Below are positions 1 through 8,853 of a DNA stretch of 64,000 bases, piece by piece (position 1 is the stretch's first letter; each line of letters opens with the position of its first letter). Below the pieces are notes generated by a model that was not told the origin of the DNA, did no database searches, and saw only the letters and a program-made list of their open reading frames with translations. The translations under genes were made by a program, and so were the position numbers. Source of the DNA: Stutzerimonas stutzeri (GTDB lineage: Bacteria > Pseudomonadota > Gammaproteobacteria > Pseudomonadales > Pseudomonadaceae); the NCBI RefSeq assembly GCF_024448695.1, contig NZ_JAMOHY010000008.1, positions 1-64,000 of the forward strand, in the 5' to 3' direction.

Positions 1-20
1 GGGTTTCCGCAGGCGTAATC

Positions 21-1229
21 CTACCTTTCGCCATCCAGGGAAAGGATGAACGCGCGAATCCGCTCGGCGGCTTCGATGCACTCGGCCAGCGGTGCGACCA
101 GCGCCAGGCGCACGCGGCCTGCGCCGGGGTTGAAGCCGTCGACTTCGCGCGACAGGTAGGAACCTGGCACTACGGTCACGTGTTCACGTGCATAGAGTTC
201 GCGGGTAAAGCGCTGGTCGTCGATGGACGTTTTAGGCCACAGGTAGAAGCCACCATCGGGGCGCTGTACGTCCATGACCGGGGTGAGGATATCCAGCACG
301 GCAGCGAATTTTTCCCGGTACATCCGGCGATTGGCCTGTACGTGGGCTTCATCGTTCCAGGCGGCTATGCTCGCCAGTTGCGTCTGTACCGGCATGGCGC
401 AGCCGTGGTAGGTGCGATAGAGCAGGAAGCCCTTGAGAATCTGTGCGTCGCCGGCGACGAAGCCCGAGCGCAGGCCGGGCAGGTTGGAGCGTTTTGACAG
501 GCTGTGGAAAACCACGCAGCGGCTGAAGTCATTGCGTCCCAGGGCTGCGCAGGCGCTCAGCAGGCCTGGCGGTGGCTGGTCTTCGTCGAAATACAGCTCG
601 CTGTAGCACTCGTCGGCGGCGATGACGAAATCGTGTTCGTCAGCCAGTGCAATCAGCTTTTTCAATGTCGCCAGCGGCACCAGAGCGCCGGTGGGGTTGC
701 CGGGCGAGCAGAGAAACAGAATCTGGGTACGCTTCCAGATGTCATCGCTAACCTGATCGAAGTCAGGATTGAAGCCGTTCTCAGCCGTGCAGGGCAGGTA
801 ATGCGGCGTAGCGCCGGCCAGCAGCGTGGCGCCTTCGTAGATCTGATAGAAGGGGTTGGGGCTGATCACCAGCGCACCGGGTTGGCGGTTGACCACGGCC
901 TGGGTGAAGGAGAACAGCGCCTCGCGGGTGCCGTTGACCGGCAGTACATGCCGCGCCGGATCGAGTGCGCCCTGGTTCAGGCCAAAGCGGCGTTCGCACC
1001 AACCGGCAATCGACTCGCGAAGCGCGGGGATGCCAAGGGTCGTCGGGTACACGGCCAGCTGACCGAGGTTGTCCGCCAGCGTCTGGGCAACGAAATCCGG
1101 TGAGCGATGTTTCGGCTCGCCGATGGACAGCGCGATGGGGCGCTTGTCGCCGGGTGGCTGGGCATCGGCCAGCAGGGCGCGGAGTTTTTCGAAGGGGTAG
1201 GGCTGCAGCAGGTTCAGGGCGTCATTCAT
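21..1229 (-). CDS. dapC: Succinyldiaminopimelate transaminase DapC
   Basis: PLP-dependent class I/II aminotransferase of 402 aa. It converts N-succinyl-2-amino-6-ketopimelate and glutamate to N-succinyl-LL-diaminopimelate in the succinylase branch of DAP/lysine synthesis. The protein begins MNDALNLLQPYPFEKLRAL, continues with a SIGEPKH motif, and carries the PLP-lysine context HSLSKRSNLPGLRSGF, all typical of DapC. Length is normal for the family. It acts in the cytoplasm. The ATG has only a weak ribosome binding site. The presence of dapA (39.3 kb) and a diaminopimelate dehydrogenase (58.4 kb) in the same window makes its role notable, because the dehydrogenase would bypass this step. ArgD-type aminotransferases are the main alternative, but the N-terminus fits DapC better. 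Confidence 0.93.
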   Translation of the reverse strand: MNDALNLLQPYPFEKLRALLADAQPPGDKRPIALSIGEPKHRSPDFVAQTLADNLGQLAVYPTTLGIPALRESIAGWCERRFGLNQGALDPARHVLPVNGTREALFSFTQAVVNRQPGALVISPNPFYQIYEGATLLAGATPHYLPCTAENGFNPDFDQVSDDIWKRTQILFLCSPGNPTGALVPLATLKKLIALADEHDFVIAADECYSELYFDEDQPPPGLLSACAALGRNDFSRCVVFHSLSKRSNLPGLRSGFVAGDAQILKGFLLYRTYHGCAMPVQTQLASIAAWNDEAHVQANRRMYREKFAAVLDILTPVMDVQRPDGGFYLWPKTSIDDQRFTRELYAREHVTVVPGSYLSREVDGFNPGAGRVRLALVAPLAECIEAAERIRAFILSLDGER

Positions 1230-1279
1230 TGTTCTGATCTTCGAGACGTCGGAAGGCGCACGGCGGCGCTTCGATGGTT

Positions 1280-1945
1280 TCAGTCGTTGCGCGCACCGCC
1301 AAAATAGGCGCAGCCACGAAGGGTCTGGCCATCATCGAGTCGCAGTTCGGCGGTCAGGTGGCTGACGGCGCCCGAGGCGCTGTCCATGCAGCGCTGCGGC
1401 GCAACCCAGAGGTTTAGTTGCTGGTTGTCGGCTTCGCTGCTGAAGCTGGTCTGGCCGCCGGGCAGCTGTTCTTCGAGATAGGGCAACGCCAGCGGTGGAT
1501 GGTCGGGACGTTCGAGCAGCATGCCCTGGCGGGTGATACGCAGGCTCCAGAAGGGTTCGTTGCCGCTTGCGTGCAGCATCAGTTGCTGGAAGTTGTCGGT
1601 ATTGCAGCCGTGACCTTCATGTTGCAGGCGATAGACGCGGGTCAGTTGCAGCTGGCCTGTGCCGTCGGGCCTGGAAACCAGTTTGCCGCGTACATCCGCA
1701 AACAGGGGCTGGCCACCGTCGCTCCACAGGGCCTGGACGTCTTCCTCCAAGCCGGTTGCCGTATCGATGAGTTCCAGCTGGCGTTGGCCCTGGCAGGTAC
1801 GCAGCAGAAGCAGGCCTTCGCTGCGGGTGATCTCGCCTTGCAGGCGCTCGGTTGGCTGCACCGTCGCACGCTCATTCCAGCCAAGCATCTGGCAGCCGGC
1901 GAACAGTGGCAGCAAGGCAAACAGCAGGGCACGATGGCAGGTCAT
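1280..1945 (-). CDS. Predicted lipoprotein, COG3650-like
   Basis: Protein of 221 aa with a short signal peptide ending in a lipobox, LLPLFAGC, so the mature protein should be lipidated at Cys18. The body has an OB-like/META-like character, with the motif ASGNEPFWSLRI followed by a late Cys in LRGCAYFG. This pattern recalls COG3650 membrane proteins of unknown function that occur widely in Pseudomonas. It lies on the same strand as the DUF3108 protein and dapC with short gaps, so these may be co-transcribed. No enzymatic residues are recognisable and no specific function can be assigned. Confidence 0.75.
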   Translation of the reverse strand: MTCHRALLFALLPLFAGCQMLGWNERATVQPTERLQGEITRSEGLLLLRTCQGQRQLELIDTATGLEEDVQALWSDGGQPLFADVRGKLVSRPDGTGQLQLTRVYRLQHEGHGCNTDNFQQLMLHASGNEPFWSLRITRQGMLLERPDHPPLALPYLEEQLPGGQTSFSSEADNQQLNLWVAPQRCMDSASGAVSHLTAELRLDDGQTLRGCAYFGGARND

Positions 1946-1999
1946 GGCGGAACTCGACGTAGGTGTGGGAGGCTGCGCCAGTGGGCTGGCGCAGAGGGA

Positions 2000-2710
2000 T
2001 CAGTTGCCCTTTACGGCCTTGCCGCCGACGATGCCGTCTTCGAGCATGATCTGGTATTCCTTGCCGTCCTTTTCTATCTGATGCAGGCGCACCAGCAGGT
2101 AGTCCCAGTCAGTGGCAAACCAGAGAATGGTCTGGCGCTTGCTCTGCGTGGGGTCGCGCACGCGCTCAACCTTGATCGCATCGACCTTGCCGGCCTTGGT
2201 GCTGACCTGTTCCTCTCCCAGTACGCGGAAGTCATAGGTTTCGATTTCATCGCCATCGACCACCTGGTAGCTCATGCTTTTCTCGCCAGCCGCCACGGCA
2301 TGTTGCAACGCGATCTGGTAGGTGGATTTGTCCAGCAGGCCGCGATTGAGCGGCAGCTTGACCTCATCGCCGCGATCTTCACCGATCACCTGCTTGGCGT
2401 CCCAGTCGAAGTTGTGCTTGATCGTCTTGCCCTTGCCCAGACCGCTACGCTTGAGACGGTAGCTCTGCGGCAGAAAGGTTTCGCCTTCGAGGGTAAAGGT
2501 GCTGCGTTCGTTGAAGCTGGCGACCAGCATGGAAGCTTCGAAATCGAGTCTCCAGACACTATCGTCGATCTTTTCCAGGCTGCGTTGGGCGGTGCCGCTG
2601 ACAGGCACCTGTTTCCAGTCTGCCGTGTAGGTGGCTGAGAAAGGCTTGAGGTCCAGGGCGGAGGCTGGCAGGGCCAGCACGGCGAGAGCAAGCAGCAGGG
2701 CGCGGCGCAT
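2000..2710 (-). CDS. DUF3108 domain periplasmic protein
   Basis: Protein of 236 aa with a clear signal peptide (MRRALLLALAVLALPASALD, cleavage near residue 19). The remainder is a beta-rich DUF3108 domain, with features such as PFSATYTADWKQVPVSG near the start and a late FATDWDYLLVRLHQIEKDGKEY segment. DUF3108 proteins are exported beta-barrel-like or lipocalin-like proteins without an established function. The gene lies 9 bp downstream of purN on the same strand, so it is probably translated from the purM-purN transcript; this neighbourhood is conserved in Pseudomonas as I recall it. No catalytic motif is visible. Confidence 0.82.
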   Translation of the reverse strand: MRRALLLALAVLALPASALDLKPFSATYTADWKQVPVSGTAQRSLEKIDDSVWRLDFEASMLVASFNERSTFTLEGETFLPQSYRLKRSGLGKGKTIKHNFDWDAKQVIGEDRGDEVKLPLNRGLLDKSTYQIALQHAVAAGEKSMSYQVVDGDEIETYDFRVLGEEQVSTKAGKVDAIKVERVRDPTQSKRQTILWFATDWDYLLVRLHQIEKDGKEYQIMLEDGIVGGKAVKGN

Positions 2711-2719
2711 TAGAGTCTC

Positions 2720-3367
2720 CTAGATTCGTATCAGGTGGCCGGTGACCGGCAGCAGGATGTCGTCCAGCATCGCGCCCTGGGCTCCGAGGCGCAAGCGGCC
2801 TTCGGCGAACCAGCGAACGGCCAGCGGATAGATAACGTGTTCGGCGGCATGCACCCGGCTGGTCAGTGCGTCGATATTGTTCTCGTTGCCGATGCTGAAG
2901 GCGGCCTGCAGTGCCACGGGGCCACCATCGAGCTCTTCGGTGACGAAGTGCACACTGCAGCCGTGTTCGCTGTCACCGGCTTCAAGTGCCCGGCGGTGAG
3001 TATCCAGCCCCTTGTATTTGGGTAGCAGTGAGGGATGGATATTGAGCAGACGCCCCTGATAATGGCGGACGAATGCGGGGGTCAGGATGCGCATGAAGCC
3101 CGCCAGCAGCACCAGTTGCGGCGAGTACTCATCGATGATCGCCATCAGTGCCGCGTCGAAGGTCTCGCGATCATTGAAGTCTTTGTGTTGCACCACATGC
3201 GTGGGAATACCTGCGGCCCCTGCGCGCTGAAGCCCGAACGCCTCTGAGCGATTGGAGATGACCGCGCGGATGCAGGTCGGGTTTTCATCACCAAGGCTGT
3301 CGATCAGGGCCTGGAGGTTGCTGCCAGACCCGGAAATCAGCACGACGACATTGCAGGGTGCGCTCAT
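2720..3367 (-). CDS. purN: Phosphoribosylglycinamide formyltransferase
   Basis: GAR transformylase of 215 aa, using 10-formyl-tetrahydrofolate in the third step of IMP synthesis. The N-terminus reads VVVLISGSGSNLQALID, the substrate loop of the family. The catalytic stretch NIHPSLLPKYKGLDTH supplies the Asn and His residues, and the later VTEELDGGP carries the conserved Asp. The open frame extends upstream into purM, but the ATG at 3367 overlaps the purM stop by one base (TGATG). This marks the true start and implies translational coupling. It is the second gene of a purM-purN operon, followed closely by the DUF3108 gene. Confidence 0.96.
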   Translation of the reverse strand: MSAPCNVVVLISGSGSNLQALIDSLGDENPTCIRAVISNRSEAFGLQRAGAAGIPTHVVQHKDFNDRETFDAALMAIIDEYSPQLVLLAGFMRILTPAFVRHYQGRLLNIHPSLLPKYKGLDTHRRALEAGDSEHGCSVHFVTEELDGGPVALQAAFSIGNENNIDALTSRVHAAEHVIYPLAVRWFAEGRLRLGAQGAMLDDILLPVTGHLIRI

Positions 3368-4425
3368 CAGTGGTTTTTCAGGTTGTTCAGCACGACACGC
3401 TCGGCGTCTGCGCCGGCGGTAGCGATCTCGCCGATGACCCAGGGCGACTCGCCACTTGCACGCAGGTTGTCGAGAACCGTTTCGACCTGATCCTGCGCAA
3501 CGCAAATGACCATGCCGACACCACAGTTGAGTACGCGGTGCATTTCATGCTCGTCGACGTTGCCCTGCTGCTGCAGCCAATTGAACACTGTCGGACGCTG
3601 CCAGCTGGCGACATCGATGAGCGCCTGGCTGTCTTCGGGCAGGACGCGAGGGATATTGTCCAGCAGGCCGCCACCAGTGATATGGGCCATGGCCTTGACC
3701 GCGCCGGTGTCCTTGATCAGCTTGAGCAACGGCTTGACATAGATGCGCGTGGGCGCCATCAGCAGTTCGGTCAGCGGCTTGCCATCGAGCTGGATGCTCT
3801 CGATATCCGCACCGGCAACTTCGATGATCTTGCGGATCAGCGAGTAGCCATTGGAATGCGGACCGGAGGAGGGCAGCGCGATTAGCGCATCGCCGGCGGC
3901 GACCTTTGTGCCGTCGATGATTTCACTCTTCTCCACCACGCCGACGCAGAAACCGGCCAGGTCGTAGTCCTCGCCTTCATACATGCCGGGCATCTCGGCG
4001 GTTTCACCACCGACCAGCGAACAGCCGGCCAGCTCACAGCCGGCACCGATGCCGGTGACCACGGTGGCGGCGATGTCCACGTTGAGTTTGCCGGTGGCGT
4101 AATAATCAAGGAAGAACAACGGCTCGGCGCCACATACCACCAGATCGTTGACGCACATGGCGACCAGATCCTGGCCGATGCTGTCGTGCTTGTTCAGATT
4201 CAGAGCCAGACGCAGCTTGGTGCCGACGCCATCGGTGCCGGAAACCAGCACGGGCTGCTTGTAGCCAGCCGGGATTTCGCACAAGGCACCGAAGCCACCC
4301 AGGCCACCCATGACCTCAGGGCGCGCAGTGCGTTTGGCAACGCCCTTGATGCGTTCGACCAGCGCTTCGCCCGCATCGATATCGACGCCGGCGTCTTTGT
4401 AGCTGATGGAGGGTTGCTTGCTCAT
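3367..4425 (-). CDS. purM: Phosphoribosylformylglycinamidine cyclo-ligase (AIR synthetase)
   Basis: ATP-dependent AIR synthetase of 352 aa, which closes the imidazole ring in purine synthesis. The N-terminus [18 protein letters not shown], the [13 protein letters not shown] loop, the [16 protein letters not shown]-binding segment and the later [15 protein letters not shown] are all diagnostic. Length is typical. It leads the purM-purN operon, with which it overlaps by one base. The upstream 308 bp separates it from a divergent gene and holds a possible -10 (TAAAAT on the minus strand near 4527-4532). Cytoplasmic. Confidence 0.97.
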   Translation of the reverse strand: MSKQPSISYKDAGVDIDAGEALVERIKGVAKRTARPEVMGGLGGFGALCEIPAGYKQPVLVSGTDGVGTKLRLALNLNKHDSIGQDLVAMCVNDLVVCGAEPLFFLDYYATGKLNVDIAATVVTGIGAGCELAGCSLVGGETAEMPGMYEGEDYDLAGFCVGVVEKSEIIDGTKVAAGDALIALPSSGPHSNGYSLIRKIIEVAGADIESIQLDGKPLTELLMAPTRIYVKPLLKLIKDTGAVKAMAHITGGGLLDNIPRVLPEDSQALIDVASWQRPTVFNWLQQQGNVDEHEMHRVLNCGVGMVICVAQDQVETVLDNLRASGESPWVIGEIATAGADAERVVLNNLKNH

Positions 4426-4733
4426 AGAGAATCCGGACCTGTGAAGGGAATGCGAGGCGACCAGGTCGGAACGAGGCTCTGCCTCGACGTGGCGAGGGTG
4501 CCAGACCGGTCTGCGGAAAGCGTGAGATTTTATCAGGCTTGCCGCATAGCGACCATCCCGTGCATGAGTCCAGGCTGATGAAGTTTTGTGTGATCATCGA
4601 AGTTTGTTGTCCGGCAGGCAGCGCAGCGGTTGCCCGGATTCAGGGGTCTGTTTAAGGTATGGACCTGATTCCCGATGGCCTGAGAGGCTGTTGAAACCGG
4701 GCTTTTCCTGTCTGCCAGCCAGCGAGTACCTTC
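4426..4733. other. Divergent intergenic region between purM and the DUF2066 gene
   Basis: This 308-bp spacer contains no convincing gene. On the minus strand an AT-rich TAAAAT (about 4527-4532) could be the purM -10 element. On the plus strand TTGCCC, a 17-bp gap and TAAGGT (about 4633-4661) could serve the DUF2066 gene. I did not recognise a purine-repressor palindrome; Pseudomonas is not known to me to use the E. coli PurR operator. Confidence 0.4.
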
Positions 4734-5834
4734 ATGCACCTTATTCACCGTCTTCTGACCCTCTGCTGCGCACTGGTGGCTACTTCTTCAGCTATGGCAG
4801 CGCCGCTTGCCGATCTCTACAAAGTGCGTGAGGCGGTTGCCACGCAGCAGCCGGATGAGCGTGAGCAGGCGCTGCGCCAGGCATTCGATACCCTGGTGTT
4901 GCGTCTCACTGGCGAGGCAGACACACAGAACGAAGCCGTTGCAAAACTGCGTCAGGATCCGCAACAGCTGATCAGCAAATACGGCTATGAAGACGGCGAA
5001 ATGGTGGTGAACTTCGATCCGCTCACGACCGAGCGGGCGCTGCGCTCGGCCGGGCTGTCGCTGTGGGGCGCGGAGCGTCCCGGCATTCTGACCTGGTGGC
5101 TGGCCGAATCGGTCGAAGGCTCCCGGCTCGTGGGCGATGCGCAGGAAGGTAGCGCCGATCTGCAGGCTGCCGCCCAGCACCGTGGTTTGCCGTTGCGCCT
5201 GCCGCTTGCCGATCTGAGCGAGCAGCTTGCGATTACTGCTGAAACCCTTGCCGCGAAAGACCCCCAGGCGCTTCGCGAGTTTTCCGAGCGTTACGCCGCA
5301 GACGGGGTGCTGGCGGTAAGGGCGCGCCAGTCCGGTGAGAGTTGGGAGGCGAGCTGGCTCTTCTGGCTTGCTGATAAACAGACCCAGGGCAAGGCGGCTG
5401 CTGATGATCGTGCCGAGCTGGCTGATGAGGTGATGCGCAAGGTCAGTGCATTCCTTGCGCCGTATTACCGGGTTGCACCGGGTGCGACATCGGAAATCAC
5501 TCTTGAGGTGCTGGGGGCCGATGTCGAGCGCTTTGCTGAACTGGATCGTTTGCTGCAGCCTTTTGATGCACGACTGCTGCGGGTGGAAAGTGATCGGCTG
5601 GTTTATCAGCTGAATGTCAGCCCGGATCAGTTACGGGCACAGCTTGCCCTTGCGCGACTGCAGGAAGTGCCCGCTGACGAGACTGCCACCCCGGCACCCC
5701 CTACGGAAGCGGGCGTATCTTCAGAAAGTGACATGCCGGTGAATGCCGAGGTGTCGCTGGAGGAGCCGGAACAGCCTGCCGCTGAGCAGCCGCAACAGCC
5801 CGGCACAGGCGACGTGTTGCGCTATCGCTGGTGA
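4734..5834 (+). CDS. DUF2066 domain-containing exported protein
   Basis: Protein of 366 aa with a signal peptide (LLTLCCALVATSSAMAAP, cleavage near residue 22), then a DUF2066 region. That region shows LYKVREAVATQQPDEREQAL and a central alpha/beta segment that handles YGYEDG and WWLAESVEGSRLVGDA. The C-terminal 60 residues are rich in Pro, Glu and Ala and look disordered. The family is periplasmic or membrane-associated and its role is unknown. It sits divergent to purM and about 110 bp upstream of the PerM-type permease and hda, an arrangement I recall from other Pseudomonas. Function is not assigned. Confidence 0.8.
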   Translation: MHLIHRLLTLCCALVATSSAMAAPLADLYKVREAVATQQPDEREQALRQAFDTLVLRLTGEADTQNEAVAKLRQDPQQLISKYGYEDGEMVVNFDPLTTERALRSAGLSLWGAERPGILTWWLAESVEGSRLVGDAQEGSADLQAAAQHRGLPLRLPLADLSEQLAITAETLAAKDPQALREFSERYAADGVLAVRARQSGESWEASWLFWLADKQTQGKAAADDRAELADEVMRKVSAFLAPYYRVAPGATSEITLEVLGADVERFAELDRLLQPFDARLLRVESDRLVYQLNVSPDQLRAQLALARLQEVPADETATPAPPTEAGVSSESDMPVNAEVSLEEPEQPAAEQPQQPGTGDVLRYRW

Positions 5835-5945
5835 TGGACGACCGGTCTTTACTCGGCGCATAGTGCGCCGCATTTCGATGCGTACACCTGGCTTGCAGTT
5901 GCAGCCATCCCGCCTGCGAACCTTTCTTAACAAGGCTTACTGAAC

Positions 5946-7052
5946 ATGACGTTTACAGATACCAACCGCTGGCTTTGGCTGGCGGGGCTAGTGCTACTTG
6001 GCTGGCTGGTCTATCGGCTTTCGCCGATTCTTTCACCGTTTCTGGTGGGCATTCTGCTGGCTTATTTGGGTGATCCGCTGGTGGATCGCCTGGAGCGCAG
6101 AAACCTTTCCCGTACCTGGGGCGTGATTGTGGTGTTTGCGTTGTTCACCTTGCTGTGCATGCTGCTGTTATTGGTGCTGCTGCCGATGCTCGGCCGGCAA
6201 TTGATGCACTTGTATCAGCTGGCGCCGCAGGGCCTTGACTGGCTGCAGGCGACGGCTCTGCCCTGGATACAGGCGCGGTTCGGTCTTGAAGAAGACTTTT
6301 GGCGCCTCGATCAGCTCAAGGGCGCATTCTCCGCCAATCTCGGCAGCACCGGGGATGTACTGGCGGTGATTCTCAGCCAGGCGACGGCTTCGAGCCTGGC
6401 GTTGCTGGCCTGGCTGGCGAATCTGCTGCTGGTGCCGGTGGTCTGCTTCTACCTGTTGCGTGACTGGGATCTGATCATGGCCAAGTTGCGCGGGCTGTTG
6501 CCGCGCCGACGTGAGCAGACCATCATGCTTCTGATGCGCGAATGCCATGAGGTGATCGGCGCTTTCCTGCGTGGCCAGCTGCTGGTGATGCTGGCGCTGG
6601 CGGTGGTGTATTCCGTTGGCCTGATGCTGGTTGGCATTGAGCTGGGATTGTTGATTGGTGTGCTGGCCGGTCTCGCGAGCATCGTGCCCTACATGGGCTT
6701 TGTGGTTGGCATCAGTGCGGCAATAGTGGCGGTGCTGTTCCAGTTCGGCCTCGATCCTTATCCTCTGCTGGGCGTTGCCGCAGTGTTCACGGTGGGGCAG
6801 ATGCTTGAAGGCATGATGCTTACGCCGTTGCTGGTAGGTGATCGGATTGGACTGCATCCCGTGGCGGTGATCTTCGCCGTGCTGGCCGGTGGGCAGCTGT
6901 TCGGCTTCGCTGGCGTGTTGCTGGCGTTGCCGGTGGCAGCGGTGATCATGGTGCTGCTGCGCCATGTGCATGATCTGTATAAACTCTCCGAACTTTACGC
7001 CGAGCCCGTCGCCGAGCCGCCAGTACCGATCGAGCCGCCAAGCCAGCCATGA
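5946..7052 (+). CDS. AI-2E family (PerM-like) membrane permease
   Basis: Integral inner-membrane protein of 368 aa with about seven or eight hydrophobic segments. The first pair lies near residues 10-50 and the last group near 215-340. The internal signature is GLLIGVLAGLASIVPYMGFVVG, followed by LTPLLVGDRIGLHPVAVIFAVLAGGQLFGFAGVLLALPVAA, which defines the AI-2E/PerM (UPF0118) family. Members are proposed to export small molecules or to act as sodium/proton antiporters; the substrate here is unknown. Its stop overlaps the hda start by four bases (ATGA), so the two genes are translationally coupled. A second paralogue lies at 36.9 kb. Confidence 0.9.
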   Translation: MTFTDTNRWLWLAGLVLLGWLVYRLSPILSPFLVGILLAYLGDPLVDRLERRNLSRTWGVIVVFALFTLLCMLLLLVLLPMLGRQLMHLYQLAPQGLDWLQATALPWIQARFGLEEDFWRLDQLKGAFSANLGSTGDVLAVILSQATASSLALLAWLANLLLVPVVCFYLLRDWDLIMAKLRGLLPRRREQTIMLLMRECHEVIGAFLRGQLLVMLALAVVYSVGLMLVGIELGLLIGVLAGLASIVPYMGFVVGISAAIVAVLFQFGLDPYPLLGVAAVFTVGQMLEGMMLTPLLVGDRIGLHPVAVIFAVLAGGQLFGFAGVLLALPVAAVIMVLLRHVHDLYKLSELYAEPVAEPPVPIEPPSQP

Positions 7053-7753
7053 AACCCATCCAGCTTCCGTTGGGCATCCGTCTTCGTGATGATGCCACCT
7101 TCGCCAACTTCTATCCGGGCGCCAATGCTGCGGCAATGGGCTATGTCGAGCGCGTCTGTTCGCCCGAGGCCGGTTGGTCGGACGAGCTGATCTACCTCTG
7201 GGGTCATGTCGGCGTCGGGCGCAGTCACCTGTTGCAGGCAGCCTGCCTGCGTGTTGAGCAGCGTGGCGAGCGGGCCGTCTATTTGCCCCTGGCTGATGTA
7301 GCCGAATATGGTCCGGCGCTGCTGGATAATCTGGAGCAGTGCGAGCTGGTGTGCCTGGATGACCTGGATGCGGTCGCCGGCGATTCGCTCTGGGAGGAAG
7401 CGCTATTTCATCTGTTCAACCGTCTGCGTGATGCTGGCAGGCGGCTGCTGCTCGCGGCAGATGCCTCGCCGCGTGAGATTGCCGTGCAGCTGCCAGACCT
7501 CAAGTCCCGGCTGAGCCTGGCGCTGGTGTTTCAGCTGCAGCAGCTCTCCGATGAGGACAAGCTGCGCGCACTTCAGCTGCGTGCTTCGCGTCGTGGCCTG
7601 AACCTGCCGGATGATGTGGGTCGCTTCATTCTCACCCGTGGGGCGCGGAGCATGAACGCACTGTTTGAGCTGCTCGATCGCCTCGATCAGGCGTCGTTGC
7701 AGGCCCAGCGCAAACTGACCATTCCCTTTCTCAAGGAAACGCTCGGCTGGTAG
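7049..7753 (+). CDS. hda: DnaA regulatory inactivator Hda
   Basis: AAA+ DnaA-related protein of 234 aa that lacks the DNA-binding domain IV of DnaA. In E. coli Hda works with the DNA-loaded sliding clamp to stimulate hydrolysis of DnaA-ATP and prevent re-initiation. The N-terminal MKPIQLPLGIRLRDDATFANF contains a QLPL clamp-binding motif. The P-loop equivalent is WGHVGVGRSHLLQA, followed by CLDDLDAV as Walker B and an arginine-finger region near LPDLKSRL. The coupled start (four-base overlap with the permease) is conserved in Pseudomonas as I recall it. Pseudomonas Hda activity is inferred from homology. Confidence 0.93.
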   Translation: MKPIQLPLGIRLRDDATFANFYPGANAAAMGYVERVCSPEAGWSDELIYLWGHVGVGRSHLLQAACLRVEQRGERAVYLPLADVAEYGPALLDNLEQCELVCLDDLDAVAGDSLWEEALFHLFNRLRDAGRRLLLAADASPREIAVQLPDLKSRLSLALVFQLQQLSDEDKLRALQLRASRRGLNLPDDVGRFILTRGARSMNALFELLDRLDQASLQAQRKLTIPFLKETLGW

Positions 7754-7811
7754 GTCGGGTTGCCGAAGCGATCGGCGATACTTCCGGTTTTGCAGACTTG
7801 ATTGACCGTGC

Positions 7812-8639
7812 TTATACGTGAATGGAGATACCCGCGAATATGGGTGCCGTCGGTGCGTTCAGGCTACCTATGGCCTGTTCGACTTTCTCCAGATGTTTAT
7901 CGATTTCATTGATGTGCTTTTGATCTTCACGGTCGGGCTTGTGCTGTGCAGCCTTGGCGGCGGCCACCAGGGCCTTGAGTTCGCGTAGCGTCTCTGCAAG
8001 CAGTTTGGCGTCGGCGTGGCGTTGGGATTGCTGGCTGCCAGCTGGGGCAAGGGTGGCGAGCGAGCTGGATTGCGGATTGGACGCTTCTTCTTCTGAGCTG
8101 GATGCCGAGTCCGCGAGTTCGCGCTGGACTTGTCCCGTGAACGCCTGGGCTTCCTGTTGTTTATTGCTCTCCGGCATGGAGGTGTCGCTTGGGGCAGGAG
8201 CCTCGGTCGGCATGCCGTGCTGGTTGGGTGGGGCACCTGTTTCGTTGTAGATGAATGTCGCCGTGTTCGTGCTGTTGCCGTCTTCCTTTAACGTCTTGGC
8301 CGCTGTGGCAAGTGTGCCGGCCAATTGCTTGAGCTCCCGCAACAGAGCCTTCGAGCCGCCGAAGAGCAAAATCATCCGCTTGAGCATCTGGATGCGTTGT
8401 TGAACCTGCGCGATCTGTTCGCGTGCGCTGTTTTTGCGGGCTTCATCGAAGCGAGCGGTAAGTGTGCCGCCAAAGGTGGAGGCGGCTTCACCTGCTTTCT
8501 TCAGGGCTGCGCCTATGGTCTGCTTTACATCAGGTGCGGCATCATCGGACTCGACAGCAGCCTGGGCAGTACGTGGCGTGGCCGCATCGGCACGCTGGGT
8601 GAAAGATGATTTGGAAGTGGTGTCGAGAAAGAGGGACAT
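7812..8639 (-). CDS. Hypothetical protein, helical central domain with Ala/Ser/Gln-rich tail
   Basis: Protein of 275 aa that I do not recognise. The chosen ATG at 8639 has AAGGAG eight bases upstream; an upstream in-frame ATG lacks one. The N-terminal 40 residues are Ser/Thr/Ala-rich and there is no signal peptide. Residues about 55-125 form an amphipathic or coiled-coil helix region (KKAGEAASTFGGTLTARFDE, then QQRIQMLKRMILLFGG). The middle is low-complexity (Pro, Ser, Glu, Gln), and the last 60 residues are again helical with many Lys and Glu. It stands alone, convergent to hda and followed by no partner. A surface, secretion-associated or structural role is possible but nothing supports a specific one. 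Confidence 0.7.
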   Translation of the reverse strand: MSLFLDTTSKSSFTQRADAATPRTAQAAVESDDAAPDVKQTIGAALKKAGEAASTFGGTLTARFDEARKNSAREQIAQVQQRIQMLKRMILLFGGSKALLRELKQLAGTLATAAKTLKEDGNSTNTATFIYNETGAPPNQHGMPTEAPAPSDTSMPESNKQQEAQAFTGQVQRELADSASSSEEEASNPQSSSLATLAPAGSQQSQRHADAKLLAETLRELKALVAAAKAAQHKPDREDQKHINEIDKHLEKVEQAIGSLNAPTAPIFAGISIHV

Positions 8640-8807
8640 GCCTGCACTCCTTGCGCCGTTCAACCTATCGGCTGAAAGCCTGGAAAGTTGAAAGGGTAGC
8701 GGCAAGCTTTCGTAGAGCGTGTTAGCCGAAGCGTAATCCTGGAATAGCGAAAGCGGGGCAAGCTGTAATCTTCAAGGAAATGCTGTCATCTCCACCAGGT
8801 TCCATAA

Positions 8808-8834
8808 AAAAGGGTCCCGCTATGGGACCCTTTT
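8808..8834 (-). terminator. Rho-independent terminator of the CoA-transferase gene
   Basis: An 11-bp perfect stem (AAAAGGGTCCC / GGGACCCTTTT) with a 5-base loop lies 20 bp past the stop codon of the CoA-transferase. Read on the minus strand it is followed by a run of T residues. Confidence 0.88.
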
Positions 8835-8853
8835 CAGTTACCGGCTGTGTCGA

